Source of the DNA: Gnetum montanum
Lineage: Eukaryota > Streptophyta > Gnetopsida > Gnetales > Gnetaceae
Reading direction: 5' to 3'
Assembly: GCA_015680685.1 (NCBI GenBank)
Contig: MNCI01005291.1
Coordinates: 293,266-357,265 of the forward strand
DNA length: 64,000 nucleotides
The translations under genes were made by a program, and so were the position numbers. Of the stretch, positions 1-11,835 are shown one piece after another. The first letter of the stretch is position 1. Each line of letters opens with the position of its first letter. The notes beneath the pieces are model-generated. The model saw only the letters and a list, made by a program, of their open reading frames with translations, was not told the DNA's origin and did no database searches.

Positions 1-1169
1 CTAGAAGATTTACTTGCATAATGAACACTAGATAACTCATTATCATATTCAATATCTAGAAAGTTGGACATAATAAGGTCACTTTCATCCTCATCTTCTA
101 CTAACTTAGTGTCTTGATGTTTATGCTTTCTATTTTTCCTTTTTCCCTTTATATTCCTTTCTTCCTTGATATTAACTCTTGCCAAAGCTTTTTCAAGTTT
201 CACTATTTTGTTAGACATATCTCTCATTAATTATCCTTTTCTAGATTCTACTCTTTCATGTTTTTGCTCTATCTTAACATGAGAAGGACCTAGTAAAGCT
301 TTAAATTGAGCAAAATCTTGCATAGGAATCATAACTCTTTCTTCTCTTTTTTGAATTGCAATATTTTCTTCAGGATTCAAGTTCAACTATTTTTCTAACT
401 GTATAGCTTCACTAAAGTAGTCATTTAGTGTAGTTAAGTTTGGAGTTCTGCTTAACCAAATTGAAATGTTGGGGTTGACAGCCTTAAGATAAGTTTCTTT
501 AAGCATTTCTTCTGATGGTCTATACTATCTTTGAAAGAGTCCACAAATTCATTGAAACTTGATGTTAAAATCTCTAATTGACTCTTTAACTCCTTACTTA
601 GCTTGTACTAGCCCATAGTATAGTTATTGTTGATCTAATTGATTACCAAACTGGGCCAAGAAAAGATTCTTCATGTCATCCCAACTTGTAATACTATTAC
701 TTGGTAAGTTCGAATACCAAATCTGAGCCATATCCTTTAAATTTGATACAAACAACCTAGAAGCTTGATCTTCATGTTGAATATTTGCATGAGCTAAAGC
801 TAACTCAAACATGTGAATATATTCTTTAGCTAAATAAGCTTTTCTAGGAATGAAAGGCTTAGACAAATATTTGTAAACTACCTTAGAAATATCATTGTAA
901 TTTTGAAATCCTAATGATGTAACTCTTTGCCAAGGATTTGCCATCCTATTCCTTTGGATAGTTGAACTCTTAGACTTTCTAGATCTTCTCTTATGAATTG
1001 ATAAACCAGATATAATGGGTGATCTTCTTGATTTTCTAGTTTTCACTCCAGTACTTGTTCCCAATTCAAAAACTTTCTTTTTCTCTTCTTCTAATGAAGA
1101 ATTAGTCTTAGAATCTAGAATATCTTTTGAAACTGTTAAATTTTCCAAACTATTAATCTTCTTGGTCAT
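1..1169 (-). pseudogene. gag of retrotransposon A, decayed and cut by window edge
   Basis: An open frame of 181 codons starts at 1169, about 100 bp after the primer site. It holds the typical gypsy gag core: FVSNLKDMAQIWYSNLPSNS followed by SWDDMKNLFLAQFGNQ. After a stop at about 624 the same gag continues in shifting frames, with GVKESIRDFNIKFQ at about 550-590 and, farther left, a charged linker containing VNPNISIWLSR and KREERVMIPMQDF. Several in-frame stops make it non-functional. Gag would form the virus-like particle. No CCHC zinc knuckle appears before position 1, so the C-terminus lies outside the window. Confidence 0.78.
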
Positions 1170-1270
1170 GAACTGAAAATATTATTTAATTTCTTAAGCC
1201 TTTATAGCAACAAAGAATTGTTGATGTGCTAAAATTAAAAGGCTTATGAACTTAGAGGCTAAATTTTCAG

Positions 1271-1287
1271 CCCTCCTTCTAGCACCA
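1271..1287 (-). other. primer-binding site of element A (tRNA-Asn-like)
   Basis: On the minus strand the site reads TGGTGCTAGAAGGAGGG. It lies 7 bp inside the LTR end and matches what I recall of the 3' end of plant tRNA-Asn, with one CpG-type change (TGGCGC to TGGTGC). The same motif recurs beside LTRs at 56536-56552 and, less well, at 59629-59645. Confidence 0.75.
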
Positions 1288-1294
1288 AAAGAAC

Positions 1295-2835
1295 TGTTGG
1301 CAACCGTTTGGGACGCGACCGCCAATGAGTGTCCTTGAATAGGATTTTGGTGCTTACTGGTCTCTGGCAACACCAAGGCCTAGATACCTCCAAATAGACT
1401 CAGTAGTTAATGTGAGTATGTGTGTGTGCTGTTGCAGTATGCAGTTGTGAAAAATGAAATGATTGCGTTGTGTGTAAACTACAAATGACTTATCTTAAAG
1501 AGATTCAGCCAACTTTGCCAAGTACTGTGAGTTGTTGGGAGTTCCTATTTTGTTCAATTGCCTAGTCTACATGGTCCTTATAATACCTACTTGTGACAAA
1601 TAAAAGTTTGCAAAAACATTTCAGCATAACTCCGCGAATCTACTTCTAATTTTCCCCAGAGAAAGAAATAGTTCCATAAGAAAACTAGAAATAGAGCAAA
1701 ATTCAATGGAAATAGATAGAAAAGAAAGAAGATTTGTGTTAAGACCTCAAATATTTAAACAAGGTAAAATGATACGAGTAAACACTTCACAATAAAGCTA
1801 TCCCAATTTTAATAACTATGAATCATTCAAACTTCTGAGGCTCAAATAAGCAATTTTTTCAAGACAATCCTACTATGCTATCAAAAAATTGCTGTGTAAA
1901 CTATCACGTACGAGACTCCATTTTGGCTAGATAATGGGTGTCAAAAATTGCATTCAATAGAACCTTCAAAAGACTTGACAATTTTTGATTGAAATACCAT
2001 GGAGATTCACTCTAAAGATAAAAGAAGCTATTCTAGTCCCATCAAAATACCAAAGATTTTTTGAACCCTCTTGACTATTGAATCATTCAACGACATGACT
2101 ACAAGCAGAGGCTCTCTTACAATAATCTCAATAGTGGTTCTTATACATTGCACAATAATAAAATTCACTACTAAAATGCTCTTAAGGCTTTTAAACATAA
2201 GCATTTCTATGGAAAAATTTTAATAGAAATTTCTATCATGCAACAAGAACAATAAGAGCAATCTAAAAATCCCAAAATTACTTGCCAAGGATGATACTAT
2301 CTAAACCACTAGCTAAACAAATTAAATAAAATAAAAATAAAACATAACTCACAGGACTATGACAAAGAGGCTGAAATATTTTCTTTAGTCAATCATCTTA
2401 CAAGCAATCTTTCACAATGTGTGACCCCAAGTGTGTGCTAGTAGTCCCCAATATCCCTTTCCTCTTACCCCTGAAGCCTTTTTATAGGGTTCAAAAGGTA
2501 GTTACATATTTCAAAATATCTTAGCTAACTTCTCTCCCAAGAAAGGAAGTTATAACTTACCCAACTAGTTAGGAGATATTTCTTGAATCTAGTTAGGAAG
2601 TTATACAAAAAATTAGGAGGAACTTATGCTAACATTGACATTTGTAAATATTACAAATATTTTATAGGCAACAACCTATACAATAATTTTTGAAAAATAA
2701 ATTGAAGACCTCAATCTTATGAGAGCTTCATTCAATTTTTATTTTAGGATTTTTAATTTCCCATTATTTATAAAGCCTTAGTAATTCACTTGGGATAATT
2801 AAATTAATGATAGGTCTTTAACAAGGGCTTCATAC
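1295..2835 (-). repeat. 5' LTR of element A (truncated)
   Basis: The 3' end of this LTR begins TGTTGGCAA on the plus strand at 1295, just beyond the primer site. From there to about 2790-2835 it is colinear with 15877-17375, sharing blocks such as AATAAAGCTATCCCAATT and CCCAAAATTA. The other copy appears to continue for another 1.5 kb, so this LTR is probably cut by the island that follows. No gene is visible inside it. Confidence 0.72.
2479..2486 (-). promoter_or_regulatory. LTR TATA box, element A
   Basis: TATAAAAA on the minus strand (reading CTATAAAAAGG in context), about 1.2 kb from the LTR 3' end. It is at the same place as the TATA box of the related LTR at 16997-17004, which supports a U3 promoter. 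Confidence 0.5.
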
Positions 2836-3616
2836 CATTATCGTATGTGAGAAATTGTCAAAATTATATTTTGACCACCAGACCATGTGAAATTGAAATT
2901 TTATTTCTGTAACTCCAATTTCACACGTTCGGGTTTTGTATTTGTCTTCAGCAATGAATAAACTGCAACTCTGACTTATTGGCATTGGCTAAAACATCTC
3001 CTGGTTCTGCTGATTCGGTTGTACACCTGTCTTATTGTGCCTTCATGTCTCTGTTGCCATGTTTAGTTGATTGGTATGGTGATAACGAATGCGTTAGTGT
3101 CAGGCACTGCTGCTGTTTTTGATAAGGTTATTTGCAGGTTCACCATTGCGAAGTCTTCTCTGGAAGCAGTTTCCTAACTTTGTACATATCCCTACATTTG
3201 GAATGCATTTTAATCAAAGCAGTTCTAATAATGGTATCTGCATCAAAACCCTTTCAAAAATCATCTGGTGATAACTAAAAGTTGTTACACCCCTTCGAAT
3301 TCGCACGTTAGGAAGTTTTTCAAGCAATGAGACAGAACCAAAACACAACAACCAAAATTTATTCCCGTGCATTGCCGATGAAATTCGTGAAACAGTGCAG
3401 AGGCCAGTAGGATTTGATGGCATGATGACGATGCAATCACTCCTTAGCTACACATCACAGATTGCCATGTAGAACAAGAGCTCGCTAATGCAGTGGCAGT
3501 GCTGGAGAAGGGGGTAGTTTAATTTGATGAAGATGCCCTGATATTATCAAGAAAATCTAGTAGATCGGGGTTTCAACGAAACGTGACTCTGTTTATGTGT
3601 GTGGATGAGGGTTTCA

Positions 3617-3924
<308 letters not shown>

Positions 3925-4161
3925 TTAATTTTTCAATCTTTGGAGAGAGCCTTCAGAACAGTTGATGTTGCCTTCAAAGTTGTTAAATGATAAATTTAAA
4001 ACTTGAAGAAAAGAAAGGTTGGACAAAGACTTTAGAATAGGACCTGTAATCTTATTATGAGAAAGACCCATGTTCTCCCGCTGTGTAAGCTTGTTGCCCA
4101 ATGATTTTGACCAGTTCCCATCAAAATTGTTGAAGGAAAGATTAACATTGACCGCATTCAT
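3925..4161 (-). pseudogene. leucine-rich repeat receptor-like fragment
   Basis: A 78-codon minus-strand frame contains about three plant-type LRR units: VNLSFNNFDGNWSKSLGN, then MGLSHNKITGPILKSLSN and LSFLQVLNLSFNNFEGN. These fit the extracellular LxxLxLSxNxxxGxIP repeat of plant LRR receptor kinases or receptor-like proteins. Neither a transmembrane segment nor a kinase is present. A piece of a long protein, directly joined to the PPR scrap on the left. Confidence 0.7.
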
Positions 4162-4340
4162 CCATTCAACAATATGAATTGCAATGTTCCTGTTTAATCA
4201 GTGTAGAAATAATTTTATCCTGCACTACTGGACTGCTGAATTTGTGTTGCTACAGAGATATGCTTTCCCGAAATAAAATGGATACAAAACCAATTTTACT
4301 TTAGATGCTCTTTGATTTGCTACATATTCATATCATATAA

Positions 4341-4599
4341 ATGATACATATAAAAATTGGACTTCCTCCATAATCTTACTAGACTTTGGTTCCTTAAAGC
4401 CCAGTGTATCATAATATATTTATATATCTATATTGCTGCCTTGTAAAATGCATTGCTCATAGATTCATAAGCTTACTATAGGAGTGGTGCTCCTATATGT
4501 TTCTTCCTTAAATTAAAAGAATGTTGTTGTTAACTTATTCTTTTCCTTTCAAACTGAAATTTTTGCCACTTCCAAAAACTCTTAACCAATTTAATCCTG
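4341..4599. other. no recognisable feature
   Basis: AT-rich stretch with a TATA-like run (ATATATTTATATATC near 4410-4430) but no coding frame or repeat I can place. It may be the decayed downstream part of the Athila-like spacer that begins at about 4600. Confidence 0.3.
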
Positions 4600-5072
4600 C
4601 CAACTTGCTCCATGAAATGGCCAAATGTGCCAACGACATCATAGCTACGATGTCACTATGAAATTTTTTGAATTTTGAGCAATTTTTGATGAAAAATGTG
4701 AGTCAAATGGATAGGTTAGAAGATGTAGAGGTTTCCTAAAGTATGTTTGATCATAGATGATACTTAGAATATAAGAATTTGGCACTTAAATGCCATGAAA
4801 GTAGGAATCTTCGACAAAGAAGATTAATTAGATGTATAAGAGATGGTAGTAAAGGTTGCCAAAATTATGATCAAATGTGAAAGTATAGGAAAGTGAAAAT
4901 TGAGGAAGATTCTAGGCTTTGTACATGTTTTGCAAAATCAAATTTACTCTTGACCATAAAAATAATGATCTTTTCATGGTGTATGAATTGCTATTTGGAG
5001 ATATAATAAGGGACTTCATGGATCTATTCTTTTTTTGGAAAGTGCTGATGCCTTAATCTAATGTGTTACAGT
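4600..5072 (-). repeat. Athila-like spacer, copy 1
   Basis: The stretch aligns with 33390-33670 and, more loosely, with 23760-24060. Shared blocks include GTCAAATGGATAGG / GTCAAATGAATAAT, TTTGATCATAGA, and GATGGTAGTAAAGGTTGCC / AATGGTAGTAGGGATTGCC. Both strands give similar peptides in the compared copies, so I cannot say that it codes. A near-palindrome, GACATCATAGCTACGATGTC, lies at 4635-4654. Confidence 0.6.
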
Positions 5073-7611
5073 TTAGGTGAACATGATAGTGGTAAAATTC
5101 ATATTTGTAGAATGTGAAAGCTTGGTGTTTTCTTGAGGAATATATGTGGATGAGATTGATTTAGGTGAAGTTCCCCTCATTTGATCCCTTTCTAGACTTG
5201 TTCTAAAGAATGGATGTTTCCTAGATTTAGGTTCATTTATTAGTATATCCTCTTGCATACTAACTACCCTCGTAGCATTCTTTTGCTATGGTTGTGTTGG
5301 TAGCTCTCTTTGCATAATTGGTAGTAGTACTGGTGGTAGGGAGTAAGGAGGTTGGATTGATGAACCAGATATTGGTTGATGTGCATAAGGATTGGGATCC
5401 ATTCATGAAGTAGTGGATTCATAATATTTTGATGGGTAGTAGTGAGGGCAAGTGTGGATTGAAGCATTTCTAGGAGAGATTGGAAGTTGAATGTAGTATC
5501 CATAAGGATCTAGTTGCCTATATGGATATTGCTGCCTTGGTGGTAGTATCCCTCATGCTTATGGTTGTTGCCACTATTATTGGTATTGCTCTTATGGTTA
5601 AGGATAGGCTTTGTTTGGATAGTATAATGGTTGATAAGGCTATTGAATGTTACCTTGTGGATAGGATAATCATTTTGGAATTTGTTTCTTAACAAATTTT
5701 GGATTGAGTGTGTATGCTCCAAATTATTACAAGTGGGCCATGATAAGGCATCATCCCTTAGGATGTTCATATTAGCATACTTTGCATCCCTCTTCGTCTT
5801 CTAAACTAGAGTTTGTTAATTCTTCAATTGTAGAAACTTTTCCTTTATATTTGTGATTCTCTCATCCACTATCTCTTCTTTTCTTCTTTTTCTTATTATT
5901 GTTTAGAGATTGTTTGGTCCTTTCCTTTATTATCTTGAGTGAAGTAGAAAATTTTTCATCCAATGAGTCCCACATTTTCTCTACCTTTTTTGCAATGTCA
6001 TTGACTAATTTTTGGATGGGTAGAGTCTTATTTTGAATGATGTCCTCCAAAATGTCTTCTTCTTATCTATTGTACTTTCTAACATCCCTTTTTCTTATTG
6101 TGGGATCTCAATTGTACTCTTCTACTAATTCTATTTTTTTAATTGTCCTTCTTCTTTGATCACTTGGTCTATTAGTCTTTGAATCTGATGGGCTATCATT
6201 TCTGATAATCTACCTTGGGCATTTACTCTAATATTTTCTATAGTCTTGTTTCTTAATCCATTAATAATATGACTTAGATTTTCCATTTGAGAAAATCAAT
6301 GCCTTGGGCATCTATGTAGTAACAAATAATATTTTCCCATTGCTGCATTAATGGATTCATGTATCCCTTGGTTATACCCTTGGATTTGTTTTGTTAAATT
6401 GGACATTCTTGAATAAGTTTGATACTTGTCATAAAAAATTTTGAGCATGGTACTTCATCTTTGGATGGTTTCTAGTTCTAAGGATCTATACCAGCTCTTT
6501 ACTTTCTTAATGAGTGTTTTGGGAAACAAATTTAACTTTTTCCAATAACTCTCAATGTTTTGAAGGGCACAAGCATTCTAGAATGCTTAAAGATGGTGCT
6601 ATGGATCCACATTATATCCACCTTCAAATTTGAAAATGTTATTTATGTTTAGTTGCCTTATGCGACTATCCCTTACATGCTTAGTAGGGATATACACTAC
6701 TTCTCTAATGTTAATAATGCAGTAAGTGGTTAGTAAGGGTTCTTCATGATCTTTCAATTCATAAACTCTGTGGTAGTTTTAAACCCTTTGATGCTTATAG
6801 TGTCGTTCTCTTTCTTCATGCCTAATACTATCTCTTCTTTGTTCATAGTCATCTTCTTCATCATCAGGGTACCTTTTATATTCATGTCTTTCATGGTCTT
6901 TTCGTATTTCCTTGTCATAGTCTCTTGGTCTTCATTCCCTCTTTTTGAATTCCATTGATGATTATGAGAATGACAAGAAAGTAGTTGGAGAATGGTGCCT
7001 GCTAGTTTCTCTTCTATGACTCTATGATTCATCCTCTTTTTGTTTCAAAAAAGCTTTAGGCCTTGAGCTTTGGCTAGGTTTGGAGTCTTTTGCATCCCTC
7101 CTAGGTGTTTCTGCAAGGGCCAAATGCAATTCTATTTTTCCATGTTCCTCTAGATTGATGGTAGGTTTTTGTGAATGGGATTTATGAGTTTGGAGGAGTT
7201 TTTCCATTAGGAATGTATCATCATTTATTTCTTCTAGAACAACATTGTGAGTTACTTTCTTTCCTTTATTATTCTCATGTCTTATCTCCATGGTAGCATC
7301 CCTTCTTATGTGTGCTTCTATAGGTTGATATGATCTTTTCACGTGCTTAGTAACATGACATCCTTTTTATGCATGATCAAGGTTCAACCTTGTTAAGGTT
7401 GCTTGCAGCATTGATGGTGCTAAATGTTTAAGAGACAAAATGACATTGCACTGCAAGTCTCTCCATCTTAGTTATTCATCCTGGTAATAGATAAAGGTGA
7501 AATCAAGATAGTATGGACTTGTATGAGCATATTCTTCTCCATTATATTTCTTGTCATGACTCTACTAAGTTTCCTTGGTAGGTGTAACTTTTCCTTAAGT
7601 GTAGAAGCCAT
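5073..7611 (-). pseudogene. gag of Athila-like element C1
   Basis: The likely start is the ATG at 7611 (MASTLKEKLHLPRKLSR), about 120 bp after the primer site. The gag core is at 6730-6200: FKFEGGYNVDP, then WKKLNLFPKTLIKKVKSWYR, MLKIFYDKYQTYSRMSNLTK and HIINGLRNKTIENI. These correspond to the FPFSLKDKAKxWL, FLxKFFPxSKTxxLR and FYNGL blocks of Athila gag. A C-x2-C-x4-H arrangement at about 5740-5710 (WPTCNNLEHTHSI) may be a remnant zinc knuckle. At least half a dozen stops and frame shifts break it. It would have been the particle protein. Confidence 0.72.
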
Positions 7612-7733
7612 ATTCTATTTTTTACACTTTTAAGTGTGTGTGTTAAAAGGATTAATTCAAGTGTGAGAGATAAAAATTATGATTCTTAATACAACAAACT
7701 CTATAAAAATAACTATCAACAAACATTGACACA

Positions 7734-7751
7734 TCCCTGACAGCAGTGCCA
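7734..7751 (-). other. primer-binding site of C1 (tRNA-Asp-like, CpG-decayed)
   Basis: The minus strand reads TGGCACTGCTGTCAGGGA. The Athila-type site as I recall it is TGGCGCCGTTGCCGGGGA, complementary to tRNA-Asp. Most differences look like methyl-C deamination at CG or CNG sites. It ends 1 bp from the LTR start at 7753. Confidence 0.68.
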
Positions 7752-7752
7752 A

Positions 7753-8636
7753 TGATGAGTGACTAGGTATTCCAACATTCTATCGTACAAGTCATGAGCA
7801 TTCATGCATGACTAGATTATAATCCATGGATAGACAATGCAAGTATGCTAGAATTTAATAATCAGTTCATGATCGTTTTCTTCTTATTTGACTTAGTGAA
7901 GTACATGTGTATGGTTTAACTCTAAGTGAGGCATATGATATATTGATGTTGTAGGCTCATGTTACTCCTAAGTGTATTCATAATGAGAGAAGTGAATAAA
8001 ATCTAAATATAAATGATAGTAGAAATGTAAATCTATCTTATCCTATGATGAGGAGCAACTAATCCTAGCTTGTCATTCATGTCTTGGGCTCATGTAACTA
8101 TTACTAGGCTACCAAGTATTATGCTAATGGGTGAACCAAGCAATAACACTACTGGGATTACCAAAAAATTACACTTATATGCTCAAAACTAGTTGTACTC
8201 CTTCCGCTTTACTAATGAACATGAAAAAGTAAAGTACTTAAGAAATGTAAAGGACTAAACTAAAGTAAGCATAAAAATTAAAATAACTAAAGAAAATGAT
8301 TAAGCAAAAAATAAAGAACTAAGTGTAATGCTTCAATGGTGGCAAATAATCTTGATCTTTATTTCTATTCCTGAACTATGCCTAAGTACAATCCACTTGA
8401 ATAAAGATTCTATTCAATTGTTCAATACTACACTATGGGCATTCACTTTATCACTAAGTGTAAACTATGAAAACAAACTATAAGAGTTTTCCTAAGATTG
8501 TTATGAAATTTTGTTAGTTTGATGCAACCAAGTGTTGGTATTTATAGGGATTAATAGGATCCATTGTATTGTATTAGTTATGACGTATGTAGAGCTATGA
8601 TGTTGTAGATGCAATATCATAAATACGATACTATGG
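7753..8636 (-). repeat. 5' LTR of Athila-like element C1
   Basis: Starts TGATGAGTGACTAGG on the plus strand and aligns along its length with 28920-29925 and in part with 21107-21709. Shared blocks include GTATTCCAACA, CATGCATGACTAGATT, GGCATTCACTTT and TATTTATAG. It stops abruptly at about 8636, where LINE coding sequence begins, so its outer ~100-200 bp are missing compared with the 1006-bp copy. Confidence 0.75.
8539..8546 (-). promoter_or_regulatory. LTR TATA box, C1
   Basis: TATAAATA on the minus strand, placed like 29678-29685 in the sister LTR, so it is a likely U3 promoter. Confidence 0.55.
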
Positions 8637-8639
8637 ATA

Positions 8640-10503
8640 ATGTAAAATGTGTTTTATTAATCATATTTATGAAGACAAGTAATAGTAAACTATCATTTAA
8701 TTCTATTGTGTGCTTTAGCATAATCAAGCTTGAAAAAAGCAATGTCTTAATTAGAATTCTTAGCCCATTGCATACCTTTCTAAGCTTTCACAACATTATT
8801 CAAAATATATCTGTCTTTAACAAAGCCAGTTTACACTAGAGTAATTAACTAAGGAATAATTTATTTTAATCTTCTAGCAAGACATTTAGTCAAAATTTTA
8901 TAAATAGAATTTAGAAGAGTATAGGGTTTTAATTACCAATCTTAGATAGGCCACCATCCTTAGAAATAAGTCTGATGACTTCTCTATTTAGCTCTTGATC
9001 AAGAGAACATTGTTTAATGGCTTTAATGAAAATACAATAAAGCTCCATATCAACAACATCCTAATGATTTTTAAAAAATTTGATGGGAATTCCATCAAAA
9101 CCTAGAGATTTATCATTGACCAAGCTAAAAACTGAATCCTTAATTTCAGTAAGAGAGATATCCTATTCAAGAATATGGTTGTGAATGTTATAAATAATAT
9201 TAAGTAAATGATCACAATTAGAGAGAAAATTTGCATGATCAAAATCCTCAAAGATAAATATACATTAAAAATGTCTTTAAGTAAAACTATTGATAATAAG
9301 AGGATAAAAACTAATTTGACCATCAACTTTTATGTTGTCAATAATAGGCAAATTATCTTTACCTCTTTAGAATTTAAAAAATTATTTGCATGATGCTTTT
9401 TCTACTTTCAACCAGTTGAGATAGCTCTTATCGAGAGCACTTTTAGCATTATGCATGTTCCATTTTTGTTTGACTAAGCAAACATAAGCAAGTCATTGTT
9501 AAAGATTAATATTAAAGGGATCATTATGTGAAGTAGTGTTGATTTGTTTAATTCATTTTAGGTTTTTTTTTGTTAATCTCCATTTGTCTCTTGCCATATT
9601 GCTTACCTAACCATTGGGCAAAATTATGAACATGATATCTAGCATGTAACCACCAATCAATCCAACCTTGGTTATTAAGGGATCTTATTTCTACATTTAA
9701 TAGAGATGTCAAAATATATCTTTAATAAGGAGTAATAAATAAAGATACATTCATATGAAAAAGCTCATAACATTGAACTAGAGATTTAATAACAAATGTC
9801 AAATTAAGCGAAATTGGACAATGGTTTGAAAGAGTTGCAACTTTGTGAACTATAACCTTTCCATTACAAATCTAAGAAGAATAATTAGAAAAATAAAATT
9901 ACTTAAGTCTTTCAAAGACCCGATTATTAGCTTCAAGGAGGTTAGACTAGGTAAACCAATCATGACAATGAAAATTTAATCTAGCAGCATTAGATAAACA
10001 AAATTGTTTCTTAACATCACACTAAATAGAAATATCATGGCCTAGAAAATGAGAAGAAACTCCATAAATTTTATCATAAGAATTTTCAATCATATTAAAA
10101 TCACCATAAAAAAGCCAAGGAATGTTAGGCAAACTTTGGAGAAGAAATTGTCATAAAATAATTCTATCTACAGAAGCAGTAGGAGCATAAATATTGCAAA
10201 TACCTAAAGGACTTGAAGCATCTTAAGGAATAACCCAGACTATAGAACTATCTCTACTATGAGAGATGATTTTTTTTAAATAAAAAATTATTGATAATGA
10301 GAGTTGCACCACATTGACCAATATTATGATTGGTGAATAATACTATAAAATCATGAAAAATATTGTTACCAATCATGAAAATATCTAAATTGGAAATCTT
10401 AATCTCTTAACAAAGAATCAAATCAGAAACTAAATGTTGTATGTGAAGAAAACCACCAACAACTTTTGTTTGATGTTTATTAGTAGGACCCAAAAAATTC
10501 CAT
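8640..10503 (-). pseudogene. LINE ORF2: endonuclease and reverse transcriptase, decayed
   Basis: ORF2 of LINEs nicks the target and reverse-transcribes the RNA. The endonuclease begins near MFSWNFLGPTNKHQTK at 10503. Also visible are GICNIYAPTASVDR and the catalytic-region motif PWLFYGDFNMI (10088-10120), followed by ATLSNHCPISLNL. The RT has DISLTEIKDSVFSLVNDKSL then GFDGIP (9081-9120), LNREVIRLISKDGGLSKIGN (8935-8995), TGFVKDRYILNNV (8793-8831) and KLDYAKAHNRI (8703-8750). All are in L1-clade order. Roughly twenty stops and shifts are present, and the RT is cut before its second half. Confidence 0.78.
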
Positions 10504-10619
10504 GAAAACATTAATATAGAGTGAATAGAGAGGAGGCTCCCACCCTATTAATAGAATCAACATTCTTAGAAGAAATTATTTCTATATCTTGACCAATAGT
10601 TGCAAATGAATTATTAGTG

Positions 10620-11835
10620 ATTAAAATATCTTGAACATGTTGACCATTTTGATGGTTTGGCATATATTCACCAATAGATAGACTTCCTTGATATTTTTAT
10701 TCTTAAAAATCATTTGAAAATCATCTAAATAAATAATAGGATTTTGTGAAACCTTAGGAGCATATATTTGGTTCCTCTTAGTCATTAAATAGTTTTTTGA
10801 AACTAATTTCATCAAAATCCTCCTTGAAGATATATTCTATTGAATAGCAATAAAAGAAAGGGATGAGCTAACTATTGAAATGCCAACAAAAGAAATCATT
10901 GCAAGGTTTGTAGTATCTATACAAAAGGCCTTAGTAGAATATTTAACATTAGCAGAAGAAACCTTAGGAGCATTTACAACAACTTGTTGTTGATGTGCTT
11001 ACATTGTCCTTTTCCATAGCATAAAAGGACATGAATCAAACATGTGATCCTCATGATGATAATAGTAATATGACTTTGGAAGATTATAATAAATAACCTT
11101 GTATGCATAATCTATTCTGCTAGCATTTAGAAGAATTTCTTGCATAAGAGTATCAAGATCTACTTCATTCATGTATCAAATTCTGTAGAATCCACTAGCT
11201 ATAGCGATGGTTTTAGAATGCTTTATTGGCCTAATATTAAAGATAATATCCCTTTCAACTTTTTCAAAAATTAATGGAAGATTGGATAATTCAACAAAAA
11301 AAGAAACCTTTCGGAATTTAGGAGATGTTGGATGAAAAGAGGAAGTTTACTTTCAAATAAACAATAAAACATGATGGTGATTGAAAACACCAATATCAAG
11401 GATCTTAGAAACTATCATTGAATCAATTCTACTAGCAAAAATGAGTTTAAAAAATAATAGGGATAGATGACATCCAAACCTTGATATCTACAAAAAAAAT
11501 TTAAATGATTCAAAAAACTTAAGGAATAAGGTAAATAATCGATAATTTGCATGAAAACATACCTTCTAGAAATTTCATGACTAATAGAGTCATATAAATC
11601 ATTAAATAATTTGTAGAAAGGCAAAGAAGTGGTGGTTTCACCTAAAGGATTACCAACTAAATCTAGTAAAATTGCATGTAAAATCAATGCTAGACCCCTT
11701 GCTACCTCCTATCAATGTAGAAACATTCATTGTAGAAACCCTCATTGCCAAAACATGCAAAGCCATTGGATGCCAAATTTCAAAGCGAAAGTGAGTCAAA
11801 GCTTTTTTATACTTGATTGACATCTTGTAGATCAT
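10620..11835 (-). pseudogene. LINE ORF1-like protein, decayed
   Basis: Weaker than ORF2. A minus-strand peptide PLGETTTSLPFYKLFNDLYD fits the DUF4283-type N-terminal domain of plant LINE ORF1. Downstream, VIYYNLPKSYYYYHHEDHMF then DSCPF lies where a CCHC knuckle (C-x2-C-x4-H-x4-C) is expected, with the cysteines changed. The position directly upstream of the endonuclease supports ORF1, an RNA-binding particle protein. Stops are frequent. Confidence 0.5.

Larger units (their letters stand above)
1..2835 (-). mobile_element. Tat-like Ty3/gypsy retrotransposon A, 5' part
   Basis: Read on the minus strand the order is LTR (2835 to 1295), primer-binding site (1287 to 1271), then gag from 1169 running off the left window edge. 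This is the 5' end of a gypsy-type LTR retrotransposon. The primer site resembles the 3' end of plant tRNA-Asn, as in other Tat-like elements of this window. The 5' edge of the LTR is unclear because it merges with the gene-fragment island after about 2835. The LTR family recurs at 15877-18968. Confidence 0.8.
4600..8636 (-). mobile_element. Athila-like Ty3/gypsy element C1 (LTR, PBS, gag, spacer; pol deleted)
   Basis: On the minus strand the order is LTR (8636 to 7753), primer-binding site (7751 to 7734), gag (7611 to 5073), then a spacer (5072 to 4600). In the related copies that spacer sits between integrase and an extra ORF. No protease, RT or integrase lies between gag and spacer, so about 4 kb of pol appears to have been lost internally. 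The lineage call rests on the tRNA-Asp-like primer site and on LTR sharing with C2, whose RT is Athila-like. Confidence 0.7.

Noticed and set aside
1194-1376. 60-codon minus-strand frame
   Set aside because: It spans the primer-binding site and LTR end of element A and cannot be a gene.
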